This document shows, piece by piece, positions 5,546-5,731 of a stretch of 5,731 nucleotides of DNA. Position numbers and translations under genes: made by a program. The DNA is taken from NCBI GenBank assembly GCA_045657185.1, contig JAZOSO010000237.1, positions 1-5,731 on the forward strand, in the 5' to 3' direction. The notes beneath the pieces are model-generated. The model made no database searches. It was not told the DNA's origin and worked only from the letters and a program-made list of their open reading frames with translations. How positions within the stretch are numbered: position 1 is the stretch's first letter; each line of letters begins with the position of its first letter. The DNA comes from RGIG5270 sp045657185 (GTDB lineage: Bacteria > Verrucomicrobiota > Lentisphaeria > Victivallales > Victivallaceae).

Positions 5546-5731
5546 AAATTGAGTTGCATGAATTGACAATCGGCGAAATTGCAGAAGATTATATAGATAA
5601 TGAAGAAAACGGTGTTATCGGCTATAATGGAAAACTGAATATCAGACCGAAGTATCAGCGTGAATTTGTTTATGACATAAAAAACGCAATGCAGTAATAG
5701 AAACGATTATAAAAAATTATCCGCTGAATGT
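5542..5731 (+). CDS. DUF262 (GmrSD/ParB-like nuclease fold) protein, N-terminal part, frame interrupted, cut by window edge
   Basis: ATG 5542 overlaps the methyltransferase stop (ATGA) and has AAGGAG at 5527-5532, 9 nt upstream. The first 51 codons read MKIELHELTIGEIAEDYIDN followed at 34-44 by IRPKYQREFVY, the YQR motif that opens DUF262 domains. The frame then hits TAA (5695) and TAG (5698). From 5685 the -1 frame continues with RNAVIETIIKNYPLN, which is what I expect next in this family, so the gene continues past the stop and out of the window. DUF262 is the nucleotide-binding/nuclease-linked domain of GmrS-type modification-dependent restriction enzymes; several methyltransferase-linked members carry a C-terminal HNH nuclease, which cannot be seen here. 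The break may be a pseudogene, programmed frameshifting, a phase-variable A run or a sequence error. As written, the plain frame yields only a 51-residue peptide. Confidence 0.75.
5679..5685 (+). other. A_AAA_AAC slippery heptamer at the DUF262 frame break
   Basis: The codons ATA AAA AAC of the DUF262 frame contain A AAA AAC in the exact phase required for a -1 slip. A simultaneous slip of both tRNAs moves decoding to CGC at 5685 and restores the family sequence with no residue gained or lost. The same heptamer drives -1 frameshifting in the insertion sequence IS1. Two zero-frame stops follow 9 nt downstream. I see no strong stimulatory hairpin in the 46 bases left in the window. The run of six A also makes a one-base deletion or sequencing error plausible. 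Confidence 0.45.

Overview
The window looks like a chromosomal segment of an anaerobic, polysaccharide-degrading bacterium. The two large genes on the left (a DUF4838/GH67-like protein with a CBM9-like C-terminus, and a GHL6-type putative glycosyl hydrolase) belong to families I know to be abundant in Lentisphaerota (Victivallales) and also present in Verrucomicrobiota, Planctomycetota and some gut Firmicutes. Lentisphaerota is my best guess, but it is an inference from gene content, not from a marker gene.

Layout. (1) 1-4025: two co-directional genes 14 nt apart, both with C-ending codon preference and moderate GC, form the end of a carbohydrate-utilisation operon. The first gene is open at the left edge of the window. 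A clean Rho-independent terminator (4055-4091) closes the operon. (2) 4026-4522: about 500 bp without a convincing protein gene. It is not empty. It holds an 11-bp inverted repeat, an extended -10 promoter, a roughly 130-nt imperfect hairpin with its own apical hairpin, a competing or pseudoknotting 12-bp stem followed directly by a T tract, and a last hairpin that displays the ribosome binding site of the next gene in its loop. (3) 4523-5731: an AT-richer two-gene unit encoding an EcoRI-family adenine-N6 DNA methyltransferase, then (ATGA overlap) the beginning of a DUF262 (GmrSD/ParB-like nuclease fold) protein, cut by the right edge. Together they look like a restriction-modification or phage-defence unit inserted behind the sugar operon.

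Two things deserve attention. The DUF262 reading frame stops after 51 codons with two tandem stops, but family-typical sequence continues in the -1 frame. The junction is a correctly phased A_AAA_AAC heptamer inside a run of six A. It may therefore be a programmed -1 frameshift site, a homopolymer phase-variation switch, a real pseudogene, or a one-base sequencing error. Secondly, the leader in front of the methyltransferase gene is much more structured than an ordinary 5' UTR. It could be an attenuator controlling methylase/nuclease expression or a separate small RNA. I do not recognise it as a known RNA family.
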